From Roseinatronobacter monicus (GTDB taxonomy: Bacteria; Pseudomonadota; Alphaproteobacteria; Rhodobacterales; Rhodobacteraceae), in contig NZ_VFPT01000001.1 of NCBI RefSeq assembly GCF_006716865.1, forward strand, positions 548,501 through 612,500: DNA of 64,000 nucleotides, read 5' to 3'. The notes under the pieces are model-generated. The model was not told where the DNA came from. It worked only from the letters and a program-made list of their open reading frames with translations, and did not search any database. Made by a program: the position numbers and the translations under genes. Positions 43,692 to 51,592 of the stretch are shown one piece after another (position 1 is the first letter of the stretch; the number at the start of each line of letters is the position of its first letter).

Positions 43692-44744
43692 ATGACGGAC
43701 AATTCCCTTCCACAGCCCGGCCCTGTGTCGGCGGCATGGCAACATTTGTGGCGCAAGGAACGGCCTTGGCCGGCATTTCTTCTGATCCTGTTGGTGGTTA
43801 CTGTGATCGACCCCGCTCAATTCGCCCCCTCTGTGGCGAAGGTCGCCAGCGCGCTCGTCTCGATTGCGCCGTTTCTGGCCGTTTCCATTCTGATGGCGGC
43901 TTGGGCCGGGGCGACGGGGGCGGATAACCTGATCGCGCGCGCATTCACAGGTGCACCGGCCATGATGATCGTGATGGGCGCTTTGGCGGGTGGATTATCG
44001 CCGTTTTGTTCCTGTGGGGTGATTCCGCTGATTGCCGCACTTCTGGCCATTGGTGTACCGCTGGCCCCGGTAATGGCATTCTGGCTGGCCTCGCCCCTGA
44101 TGGACCCGTCGATGTTTGTTCTGACAGCGGGTGTACTGGGGCTGGAATTTGCGATTGCCAAGACCTTGATTGCACTGGGTATGGGGGTGCTGGGGGGCAC
44201 AATCGTGCATCTGGTCATCCGCGCGGGCGGTCTGAGCAATCCGTTGCGCGAGGGTATTGGCAATGGCGGCTGTGGCGGTGCGAAAGTGCGTGCGCCAACG
44301 CCCCCAGTCTGGGCCTTCTGGCGTGAACCTGCGCGGGTGGTCAAGTTCCGGCTTGAGGCGACCAAGACCTTTTTGTTCTTGCTGAAATGGCTGTCGCTGG
44401 CGTTTCTGCTGGAAAGCCTGATGCTCGCCTATCTGCCTGCCGAGTTGGTCACGCAGACACTGGGCGGCACAGGGCTGGCCCCGATTGCAATTGCCACGCT
44501 TGTGGGGGTGCCTGCCTATTTCAACGGCTATGCGGCGCTACCGCTGATTGGCGCGCTGATGGATCAGGGCATGCAGGCGGGCGCGGGCATGGCATTTCTG
44601 ATTGCGGGGGGTGTAACCTCGCTGCCTGCGGCCATCGCGGTCTGGGCTTTGGTCAAGTTCCGGGTGTTCGCGCTGTATGTCGCCATATCGCTTGGCGGGG
44701 CGTTTACGACCGCTGTGGCGTTCCATTTCTGGACGATGTTGTAA
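43692..44744 (+). CDS. ArsP/DUF318-like permease
   Basis: A 350-residue membrane protein of about eight helices from the ArsP (SO_0444, predicted permease) family. The hallmark SPFCSCGVIPLIAALLAIGVPL motif is present, with LASPLMDPSMFVLTAGVLG and a second half GVPAYFNGYAALPLIGALMDQGM. ArsP proteins export methylated or aromatic organoarsenicals; other members are linked to Cu/Zn or have unknown cargo. A Gly/Cys loop (GNGGCGGAK) between the halves could also bind metal. It forms a two-gene unit with an ArsR-family gene. Confidence 0.85.
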   Translation: MTDNSLPQPGPVSAAWQHLWRKERPWPAFLLILLVVTVIDPAQFAPSVAKVASALVSIAPFLAVSILMAAWAGATGADNLIARAFTGAPAMMIVMGALAGGLSPFCSCGVIPLIAALLAIGVPLAPVMAFWLASPLMDPSMFVLTAGVLGLEFAIAKTLIALGMGVLGGTIVHLVIRAGGLSNPLREGIGNGGCGGAKVRAPTPPVWAFWREPARVVKFRLEATKTFLFLLKWLSLAFLLESLMLAYLPAELVTQTLGGTGLAPIAIATLVGVPAYFNGYAALPLIGALMDQGMQAGAGMAFLIAGGVTSLPAAIAVWALVKFRVFALYVAISLGGAFTTAVAFHFWTML

Positions 44745-44835
44745 TCGGCAGCGGCGCAAGGGCTAAACCTTGCGCCTGCCTTGCTGCAATGGTCTACTGG
44801 TGGTGCCACCCACCCAGAATAGAATCGAGCAGCCC

Positions 44836-46785
44836 ATGTCCGACCTGTTGAACCCGTCCGAGAGTTACGACGCCTCCTCCATCGAAGTGCTGGAAGGGCT
44901 GGAGCCGGTGCGCAAGCGCCCCGGCATGTATATCGGCGGCACGGATGAACGCGCACTGCATCATCTGGTCGCTGAAGTGCTCGACAACTCGATGGACGAG
45001 GCGGTGGCGGGCCATGCCAGCCGGATCGAGGTGGAGTTGCACGCGGATCATTCCATCACAATTCGTGACAATGGCCGGGGCATCCCGATTGACCCGCACC
45101 CCAAATTCCCTGGCAAGTCAGCGTTGGAGGTGATCTTGTGCACGCTGCATGCGGGCGGCAAATTCTCTGGCAAGGCATATGAGACATCGGGCGGGTTGCA
45201 CGGGGTGGGGGCCAGCGTGGTCAATGCGCTGTCCGATCACCTGCGCGTAGAAGTTGCGCGCAACCGCGAACTTTATGTGCAGGAATTCGCGCGCGGGATT
45301 CCGCAAGGACCGGTTGCCAAAGTAGGCCCGGCCCCCAACCGGCGCGGCACGACCTTTACCTTTCACCCTGACCCCGAGATTTTCGGCACGCTGAAATTCC
45401 GCCCCGCGCGCTTGTTGAAGATGGTGCGCTCGAAAGCCTACCTGTTCTCGGGCGTTGAAATTCGCTGGAAATCTGCCGTGGAAGATGGCGACACCCCGAT
45501 GGACGCCGTGTTCCATTTCCCCGGCGGTCTGGCCGATTATCTGAACGAGCAACTGACCGGCAATCTGACCTATGCCGACAAGCCCTTTGCGGGCAAAGTC
45601 AAGTTTCAGGAAAAGTTCAACCAGCCCGGATCTGTGGAATGGGCGATCAACTGGACACCGGCACGCGACGGGTTTGTGCAGTCGTATTGTAACACCGTAC
45701 CCACGCCTGAGGGCGGCACGCATGAGGCGGGCTTTTGGGCGGCCGTGCTGAAAGGCATCCGCGCTTACGGCGAATTGGCAAGCAACAAGAAAGCGGCCCA
45801 GATCACCCGCGAAGACATGATTACCGGCGGCTGTGCGCTGGTGTCTTGCTTCATCCGCGAACCTGAATTCGTGGGCCAGACCAAAGACCGGCTGGCCACG
45901 ACCGAGGCTGCGCGTCTGGTCGAAGGGGCGGTGCGCGATCATTTCGACAACTGGCTGGCCGCTGACCCCAAGGCCGCAGGCGCGATCCTTGATTTTCTGG
46001 TGCTGCGCGCCGAAGAACGGCTGAAGCGGCGGCAGGAAAAGGAAACCAGCCGCAAGACCGCCACCAAGAAACTCCGCCTGCCGGGCAAGCTGGTCGATTG
46101 CTCGGCCACAGCGCGCGCGGGCACGGAACTGTTCATCGTCGAGGGCGATTCGGCGGGCGGCAGCGCGAAGATGGGGCGTGACCGCAAGACACAGGCACTG
46201 CTGCCTTTGCGCGGCAAAATCCTGAACGTGCTGGGCGCGGCCTCGTCAAAGATGGGCACGAATGCTGAAATCAACGATCTGTGTCAGGCGATGGGGGTCG
46301 GGATGGGGACCAAATTCCGCCTTGATGACCTGCGCTATGATAAAATCATCATCATGACCGACGCCGATGTGGACGGCGCGCATATCGCGGCCCTATTGAT
46401 GACGTTTTTCTTCACCCAGATGCGGCCCATGATTGATGCGGGCCACCTGTATCTGGCCTGCCCGCCGCTGTTTCGCCTGACGCAAGGGGCCAAGCGAGTC
46501 TATGCGCTGGATCAGGCCGAGAAAGACCGGCTGATGGCCGAAGGCTTTGGCGGCAAAGGCAAAGTCGATGTGTCGCGCTTCAAAGGCTTGGGCGAGATGG
46601 ACGCAAAAGACCTGAAAGAAACCACAATGGACCCCGCCTCTCGCCGGTTGATCCGGGTGTCGGTGGATGACGACCTGCCGGGCGAGACATCCGATCTGGT
46701 CGAGCGGCTGATGGGCAAGAAACCGGAATTGCGATTCCAGTATATCAGCGAGAATGCGCGGTTTGTGGAGGAGCTGGATGTTTGA
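44836..46785 (+). CDS. parE: DNA topoisomerase IV subunit B
   Basis: A 649-residue type IIA topoisomerase ATPase subunit. The GHKL domain shows VRKRPGMYIGGTDERALHHLVAEVLDNSMDEAVAGHA and RDNGRGIPIDPHPKFPGKSALEV, GGLHGVGASVVNALS, and the Toprim domain has ELFIVEGDSAGGSAKMGRDRKTQALLPLRGKILNV and MTDADVDGAHIAALLMTFFF. Length and HPKFPGKSALEVI favour ParE over GyrB. ATG 44836 is used; the longer frame lacks conserved residues. Confidence 0.96.
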   Translation: MSDLLNPSESYDASSIEVLEGLEPVRKRPGMYIGGTDERALHHLVAEVLDNSMDEAVAGHASRIEVELHADHSITIRDNGRGIPIDPHPKFPGKSALEVILCTLHAGGKFSGKAYETSGGLHGVGASVVNALSDHLRVEVARNRELYVQEFARGIPQGPVAKVGPAPNRRGTTFTFHPDPEIFGTLKFRPARLLKMVRSKAYLFSGVEIRWKSAVEDGDTPMDAVFHFPGGLADYLNEQLTGNLTYADKPFAGKVKFQEKFNQPGSVEWAINWTPARDGFVQSYCNTVPTPEGGTHEAGFWAAVLKGIRAYGELASNKKAAQITREDMITGGCALVSCFIREPEFVGQTKDRLATTEAARLVEGAVRDHFDNWLAADPKAAGAILDFLVLRAEERLKRRQEKETSRKTATKKLRLPGKLVDCSATARAGTELFIVEGDSAGGSAKMGRDRKTQALLPLRGKILNVLGAASSKMGTNAEINDLCQAMGVGMGTKFRLDDLRYDKIIIMTDADVDGAHIAALLMTFFFTQMRPMIDAGHLYLACPPLFRLTQGAKRVYALDQAEKDRLMAEGFGGKGKVDVSRFKGLGEMDAKDLKETTMDPASRRLIRVSVDDDLPGETSDLVERLMGKKPELRFQYISENARFVEELDV

Positions 46786-47145
46786 GGGTTTGCTGTAGCG
46801 GCGACCTGCACACATCCCGCCTGTTGCTCTGATTGGCGAAACAGGCGTTATAGCCCAGCCCGCGCGTCGTGGGGCTTGTCCGGCGTATATTACGACACAT
46901 GCCTCGCTCTTAAGTCACATGCATTGGATTACCTCGACCGGATCACACTGGCCGCGCCGTTGTGGCGCACGGGCATTATGCCGCTAGTATAGCCGGGGTC
47001 CATATCTGCCTCAGAGCGCGCCACTATTTTGCCCAGGTCCTGACATTATTTCCACAAACTCCGCCTTAATGGGGCCTTATCCGACCTGTATCAGTTGGAT
47101 TTTAGAGATATTGCGCTGGCCGGATCAAGGCCTGCAGGTCATGAG
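46786..47145. other. Intergenic region before the Tad genes
   Basis: About 360 bases without a convincing gene. An inverted repeat CGCCTGTT / AACAGGCG (46818-46847, 14-base loop) could end parE transcription. The rest is mixed GC and should contain the promoter of the Tad-type operon, but I cannot name its elements with confidence. Confidence 0.35.
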
Positions 47146-48486
47146 ATGAAGTGGTTGTTTAGAATGTTGGCAGGATTTGAACAAAAGTACCGTCACACGT
47201 GCCGCGTGCAAGCTTCGCGCAGCTTTTTCAGAAACGAAGAGGGCGGCATTATTGTCCTGTCGTTGTTCTTGTTCATCGCAATGATCCTTATCGGCGGCAT
47301 TGCCGTCGACATGATGCGCTATGAGGCCGAACGCGTGCGGGTTCAGGGAACTGCCGACCGCGCGGTTCTTGCCGCAGCGATGATGCGTGAAAACCCGGCC
47401 AACCCGGACCCTGAAGATGTCGTCCGGTCGTATTTCAAGGCCGAAGGTCTGGAGCACATCGTCGCGGATAGCGAGTCGATCAAGATCACCAATTTCGGCG
47501 GCTCGCGCGAAGTGCTGGTGTCGCCAAAGGCAAGCATGTCCACACTCTTCATGCGCATGTCCTCGGTCGATTCTCTGCCGATGAGTGTTGTCGCCGGTGC
47601 GGCTGAGGGTTTGGCCGAAGTGCGCATCGAGATCGTGATGGTTCTGGATGTTTCCGGCTCGATGATGGACTTCGAGCGGATAGAGAACCTGCGCGCAGCC
47701 GCAGATGATTTCGTCGAAGAAATGCTGGCCAACAATGAAAACGGTCGCGTCTCTATCACCTTTGTGCCCTACAGCACCGAAGTCATCATGCCCCCCGGCA
47801 CATTGACCTATTTCACCAATCTTGATGATCCTTCATCAGGTGATCTAACCAATGCCTTCTGCATTGATTTTCACAACTGGGACAGCGTGACTGACAGCCT
47901 GAACACACATATGTTCCGGCGCAACTGTGACTTGCGGTCGAACACCAGCTATCTGATCACAGACATGCCGATCCGCCCCTATATGGATGATGTGCAACAG
48001 GCCAAAAATTACATTGCTTCGCTTGGGCCGAATTGGGGCACATCGATTGACCTGGGGGTGCGGGCAGGTGCGATGTTCTTCGATCCGACATTGCGTCCCG
48101 TCATCCAGCATCTGATTGACGCGGGTACAGTCTCTCCTGCCTTTCAAGGCCGACCACTGGAGTGGAACGCGCCCGCCAGTTACCGCGCCCTTATCCTGAT
48201 GACAGATGGCGAAAACTGCTGCTTCTGGGATGGCGATGCCGCCACTCGCAAGCCCAGCGTCGAAGTGCAAGATGCGGACACCGTGTCGGTCTGCAACGCC
48301 TTGAAGCAACAAAGCGTTGCGATTTATGGTGTGGCATTTGAAGCGCCGCCCGGTGGCGTCGCCCTCATGGAAAATTGCGCTTCCAGCGACGGGCATTTCT
48401 TCAACAGCTCTGGCGACAAACTGATTGCGGCCTTCCAGAGCATTGCAACCCATATCCAGACCCAGTCGCTGAGGCTGACAAAATGA
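47146..48486 (+). CDS. TadG-like pilus assembly protein with VWA domain
   Basis: A 446-residue protein. The N-terminus carries a single membrane helix with the TadG motif EEGGIIVLSLFLFIAMILIGGIAVDMMRYEAERVRVQGTADRAVLAAA. A von Willebrand factor A domain begins at IEIVMVLDVSGSM, whose MIDAS motif DVSGSMM lies at 168-174, with MTDGENCCF later. Several Cys pairs suggest disulfides outside the cell. The start is uncertain: ATG 47146 is chosen, TTG 47095 and ATG 47164 are alternatives. It overlaps the next gene by ATGA. Confidence 0.87.
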   Translation: MKWLFRMLAGFEQKYRHTCRVQASRSFFRNEEGGIIVLSLFLFIAMILIGGIAVDMMRYEAERVRVQGTADRAVLAAAMMRENPANPDPEDVVRSYFKAEGLEHIVADSESIKITNFGGSREVLVSPKASMSTLFMRMSSVDSLPMSVVAGAAEGLAEVRIEIVMVLDVSGSMMDFERIENLRAAADDFVEEMLANNENGRVSITFVPYSTEVIMPPGTLTYFTNLDDPSSGDLTNAFCIDFHNWDSVTDSLNTHMFRRNCDLRSNTSYLITDMPIRPYMDDVQQAKNYIASLGPNWGTSIDLGVRAGAMFFDPTLRPVIQHLIDAGTVSPAFQGRPLEWNAPASYRALILMTDGENCCFWDGDAATRKPSVEVQDADTVSVCNALKQQSVAIYGVAFEAPPGGVALMENCASSDGHFFNSSGDKLIAAFQSIATHIQTQSLRLTK

Positions 48487-49025
48487 GTATGCGCGCGCTT
48501 GTACAAAAGCTGACACATCGCTGGCGGGCCGAAGACGGTTCCGTGAGCGTGGAATTTGTCATCATCGTCCCATTTGTTCTGTCCATTTTCCTGATGGGGG
48601 TGGATAGCGGTGTCACGCAACTCAGGCAGGCGTTTTTGTATCGCGCTGTAGATATGGCCGTGCGCGAGGTGCGCCTTGGTACGATCAATGAGGCAGAAAG
48701 CCTGTCAAAATCGATTTGCGCGCGCACCGCCATGCTGCCCAATTGCGAAAATGCCATCACTGTCGAGATGCAGCCCATCGATACGAGTACTTTCAGCGGT
48801 TTGGATGCCCCCACCTTATGTGTCAATCATGAGGAAGAACTGACGCCTGCGATCACGTTCAATCCGGGTTCTGGCGGGCAGGCGCAGGAACTGATGCTGA
48901 TCCGCGTCTGTGTTGTGACAAAACCCTTTATCCGGCTGACCGGTTTTCTGACAGCGCTGCCTGTCAACGCTGAGGGCGACTATGTGCTGACGGCACGCAA
49001 CGTCTTTGTGAACGAGCCGAGGTGA
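48483..49025 (+). CDS. TadE family pilus protein
   Basis: A 180-residue pseudopilin-like TadE protein. The conserved N-terminal helix is DGSVSVEFVIIVPFVLSIFLMGVDSGV (about 18-44), with the Glu typical of pilin-like processing, followed by an extracytoplasmic domain with four Cys. It overlaps the VWA gene upstream and the larger TadE-like gene downstream, so the three are translated as one unit. Other tad genes (secretin, ATPase, prepilin peptidase) are not in this window. Confidence 0.88.
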   Translation: MSMRALVQKLTHRWRAEDGSVSVEFVIIVPFVLSIFLMGVDSGVTQLRQAFLYRAVDMAVREVRLGTINEAESLSKSICARTAMLPNCENAITVEMQPIDTSTFSGLDAPTLCVNHEEELTPAITFNPGSGGQAQELMLIRVCVVTKPFIRLTGFLTALPVNAEGDYVLTARNVFVNEPR

Positions 49026-49030
49026 CAAAT

Positions 49031-50878
49031 ATGACCCTGTGTTGCGTAAAGAAATCCGTTCTTGCCAAGCTGCGTTTCTATCGGGACGATGTGCGCGGCT
49101 CACTGAGTGTGGAGCTGGTATTTGTTCTGCCGCTGCTGCTGTGGGCCTATATCGCCATTGTCGTCTTCAACGACGCTTATCGCGCGCGGATGGAGGGGCA
49201 GGCCGCTGCGCTGAATGTTGCGGACATGATCTCGCGCAACACCGATGAAGTAACGGTCGATTACCTTGAGGGCATGAATGATGTGTTCGATTTCCTGACC
49301 ACCCGCAACCGCGACACGCGGTTGCGCATTTCCTCGATGATGTGGGATGCGGATTCCGACCAGCCAGAGGTTGTTTGGTCCTATGGGACGCGCGGTCTGC
49401 CTTCGCTGCTGGATCTGGCTACGGCAAGTGTAGCGGCACCTGAAGGCGACGGTTCCGACCCTGAACCCAGTGGGGATTCTGCATTCGACCTGTTGGAGAA
49501 TCAGTTGTCTGTGGCAAATCTTGCCGACCGCATACCGCCTGTTTTGCCGGGTGAAGCGCTTATTCTGGTCGAGACATTCTCTTATTGGGAAAGCCCTTTG
49601 ACGAGTCTGATGGGCCTGAATATCTTGAACAATCAGCGGCTCACTCCGCTGGCAGTGACACGCCCGCGTTTCTCACCGTTCATCCGCTTTGAGTTGGACA
49701 ACGAAATTTTCCCCGAAGGTCCGCCAGAAATTTTGCCCACAGTTGGCGAACTTGATGAACCGGCTGAGCCAGAGCCAGAGGAAGAGCCTGAACCAGAGAC
49801 CACGACGGTTACCATTGTAAACACAGATTTCAATGATGCAGACACAACCGGCTGGTCGCAAGACAAAGTCCAAAACACGCAATCCAGCAGCTTTCTTGGT
49901 CCATTCGGTCAGGAAACACGCCAGACGCCAGTGACCTATCAAGTTAATCTTGGAGGGCCGTCCACCTCGGCGCGGATCGAATTCGATTTGCTTATTATCG
50001 ACAGCTGGGATGGTTACGACCCAACATGGGCGCGGCCAGAGGGCGAGTTTTTGATGATCCAAGTGAATGGAACATCGATAGCGTTGGACGCATTTCAAGT
50101 ATATCCTTCGGGTGCCATGGCGGCAGATCGTCGCACGGTGGCATCGCGCGCAGAGGGGCGTTTTACGACGAACATGACCCTTCTGGATGCGAACGCAGTT
50201 ACATTCGGCGGGGGCTGGGACAATCAACTTTGGCGTGTCGTGATTGATGTTGAAAACCCAACGCAGACTTTCACGCTCGGGTTCTCTGCCAACCTTAATG
50301 AGGCAATCGACAACGAATCTTTCGGTTTCACGAATTTCCGTATCACGGCAGAGCGGGGCAACCATGGACCTGCGCATTTCGTGCCGAATGTGGCATCCCG
50401 TCTTGGCGAAGATCCTCTGACGCGCTTCACCTCGTATTCCGGCTGCCCTGACATGCGTATTCCGGCCGCCAATATGACCTTGAATAACTCTGACGTTTGG
50501 GAACCACTTCGAATGCAGCGGCGTGCGGGGGGAACATCGTGGCTTGGAAGCTGCGGCATTTCAGGTGCCAGTCGCTATATCCAGTCTTCGGCATCGATGG
50601 TGTTGAACTATACCAACGACACCAACAATTTGGATGGCAACCGCTTGCGTATCAGGACAGAGGACGGCAATCGCGGCAGAACCTGTGATGCAACACTGTT
50701 GATTCGCGATCCGTTCGGGCAGTGGTCATTCAACTCGGAAATTCGAGCCACTGGAACTAACACCGACTATAATGCACGGATCAACCTCGGCCATGCTGAA
50801 ACGGGCGAATACCATATCTGGATGGGTCACTTCAGCGAAGCCTCCTGTGCCACCGATTTGCGCTTCGAGAGGTATTGA
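49031..50878 (+). CDS. Large TadE/TadG-like protein with added beta-rich surface domains
   Basis: A 615-residue protein. Residues 1-225 look like a normal TadE-type pilus protein (GSLSVELVFVLPLLLWAYIAIVVF helix, ending TRPRFSPFIRF). A Pro/Glu linker (EPAEPEPEEEPEPE, about 243-256) leads to a domain beginning TDFNDADTTGWS that resembles a carbohydrate-binding-like jelly roll, and the C-terminus (TCDATLLIRDPFGQWSF ... EYHIWMGHF) resembles a PPC-like beta domain. ATG 49031 has a GAGG site; GTG 49022 is an alternative. An adhesive or sensory pilus-tip role is inferred. Confidence 0.8.
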   Translation: MTLCCVKKSVLAKLRFYRDDVRGSLSVELVFVLPLLLWAYIAIVVFNDAYRARMEGQAAALNVADMISRNTDEVTVDYLEGMNDVFDFLTTRNRDTRLRISSMMWDADSDQPEVVWSYGTRGLPSLLDLATASVAAPEGDGSDPEPSGDSAFDLLENQLSVANLADRIPPVLPGEALILVETFSYWESPLTSLMGLNILNNQRLTPLAVTRPRFSPFIRFELDNEIFPEGPPEILPTVGELDEPAEPEPEEEPEPETTTVTIVNTDFNDADTTGWSQDKVQNTQSSSFLGPFGQETRQTPVTYQVNLGGPSTSARIEFDLLIIDSWDGYDPTWARPEGEFLMIQVNGTSIALDAFQVYPSGAMAADRRTVASRAEGRFTTNMTLLDANAVTFGGGWDNQLWRVVIDVENPTQTFTLGFSANLNEAIDNESFGFTNFRITAERGNHGPAHFVPNVASRLGEDPLTRFTSYSGCPDMRIPAANMTLNNSDVWEPLRMQRRAGGTSWLGSCGISGASRYIQSSASMVLNYTNDTNNLDGNRLRIRTEDGNRGRTCDATLLIRDPFGQWSFNSEIRATGTNTDYNARINLGHAETGEYHIWMGHFSEASCATDLRFERY

Positions 50879-50941
50879 CCCTGTAATAGGTTCCGTCCCC
50901 CTTGGTGTTCTCATTATTTGCGGGCAGCGTTAAGACCGCGT

Positions 50942-50966
50942 CGACGGCCAAGCTTAAAGGCCGTCG
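50942..50966 (+). terminator. Hairpin after the Tad operon
   Basis: Stem CGACGGCC / GGCCGTCG (8 bp) with a nine-base loop AAGCTTAAA, 64 bases beyond the TadE-like stop. No T-run follows; it is the best terminator candidate in the 186-base gap before the MarR gene. Confidence 0.45.
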
Positions 50967-51064
50967 TGATCCATTGCACGCGACACTACTGGCCACCTGA
51001 ATTCACCTTGCTAGGTGCAATCCGATCATGCCATCCTGCGCAAAACCTGAACAAGGACAGCGCC

Positions 51065-51529
51065 ATGCGTGATGCGCCGGAAGATGTGTTCGATCTGGAG
51101 TGCTTCCTGCCTTATCTTCTCAATCAAGCGGCAGAGGCCAGCAGCCGGTCATTCGCGGCTGTGTATCGAGAGGAATTCGGCATATCGCGCACGCAATGGC
51201 GGATCATGGCCAATCTGGGCAAGTTCGGGGGCATGACGGCCTCTGAGATTTGCCGGATCAGCCATATCGAGAAGACGAAAGTCTCGCGCGCGGTCGGGCA
51301 GTTGCAGGAATTGGGGTATCTGACACGCACCCGCGCGCAGGACGACAAGCGGCGCGAAAACCTGTCGCTGACGGCAACTGGACAGACAGTGTTTCGCAAG
51401 CTGGGCGCGCGCGGTCTGGCCTATCAGGCGCAGCTTGCAACTGCGCTGGGTGCGGACCGGCTGGCGGAATTGGAAGCGATGCTGCAAGAGGTTCGCGCGC
51501 TGCACGCCGGTGATGTCGAACAAGAGTAA
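51065..51529 (+). CDS. MarR-family transcriptional regulator
   Basis: A 154-residue MarR-type winged-helix protein. The DNA-binding part is RTQWRIMANLGKFGGMTASEICRISHIEKTKVSRAVGQLQELGYLTRTRAQDDKRRENLSLTATG, including the wing. N- and C-terminal helices would form the dimer interface. The ligand is unknown. ATG 51065 follows an AAGGACAGC site; longer frames are rejected. It is not obviously in an operon with hrpB. Confidence 0.9.
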   Translation: MRDAPEDVFDLECFLPYLLNQAAEASSRSFAAVYREEFGISRTQWRIMANLGKFGGMTASEICRISHIEKTKVSRAVGQLQELGYLTRTRAQDDKRRENLSLTATGQTVFRKLGARGLAYQAQLATALGADRLAELEAMLQEVRALHAGDVEQE

Positions 51530-51592
51530 AATTGCCTTGCTGGTCAGTGCGGTTCTTGCAGAATGCCCGTGCTTGAGCGCATAAGCGCAGCT

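Noticed and set aside
49740..49800. Short repeat tract as a tandem-repeat locus
   Set aside because: It encodes the Pro/Glu linker of the TadE-like protein with varied codons and is not a perfect DNA repeat.
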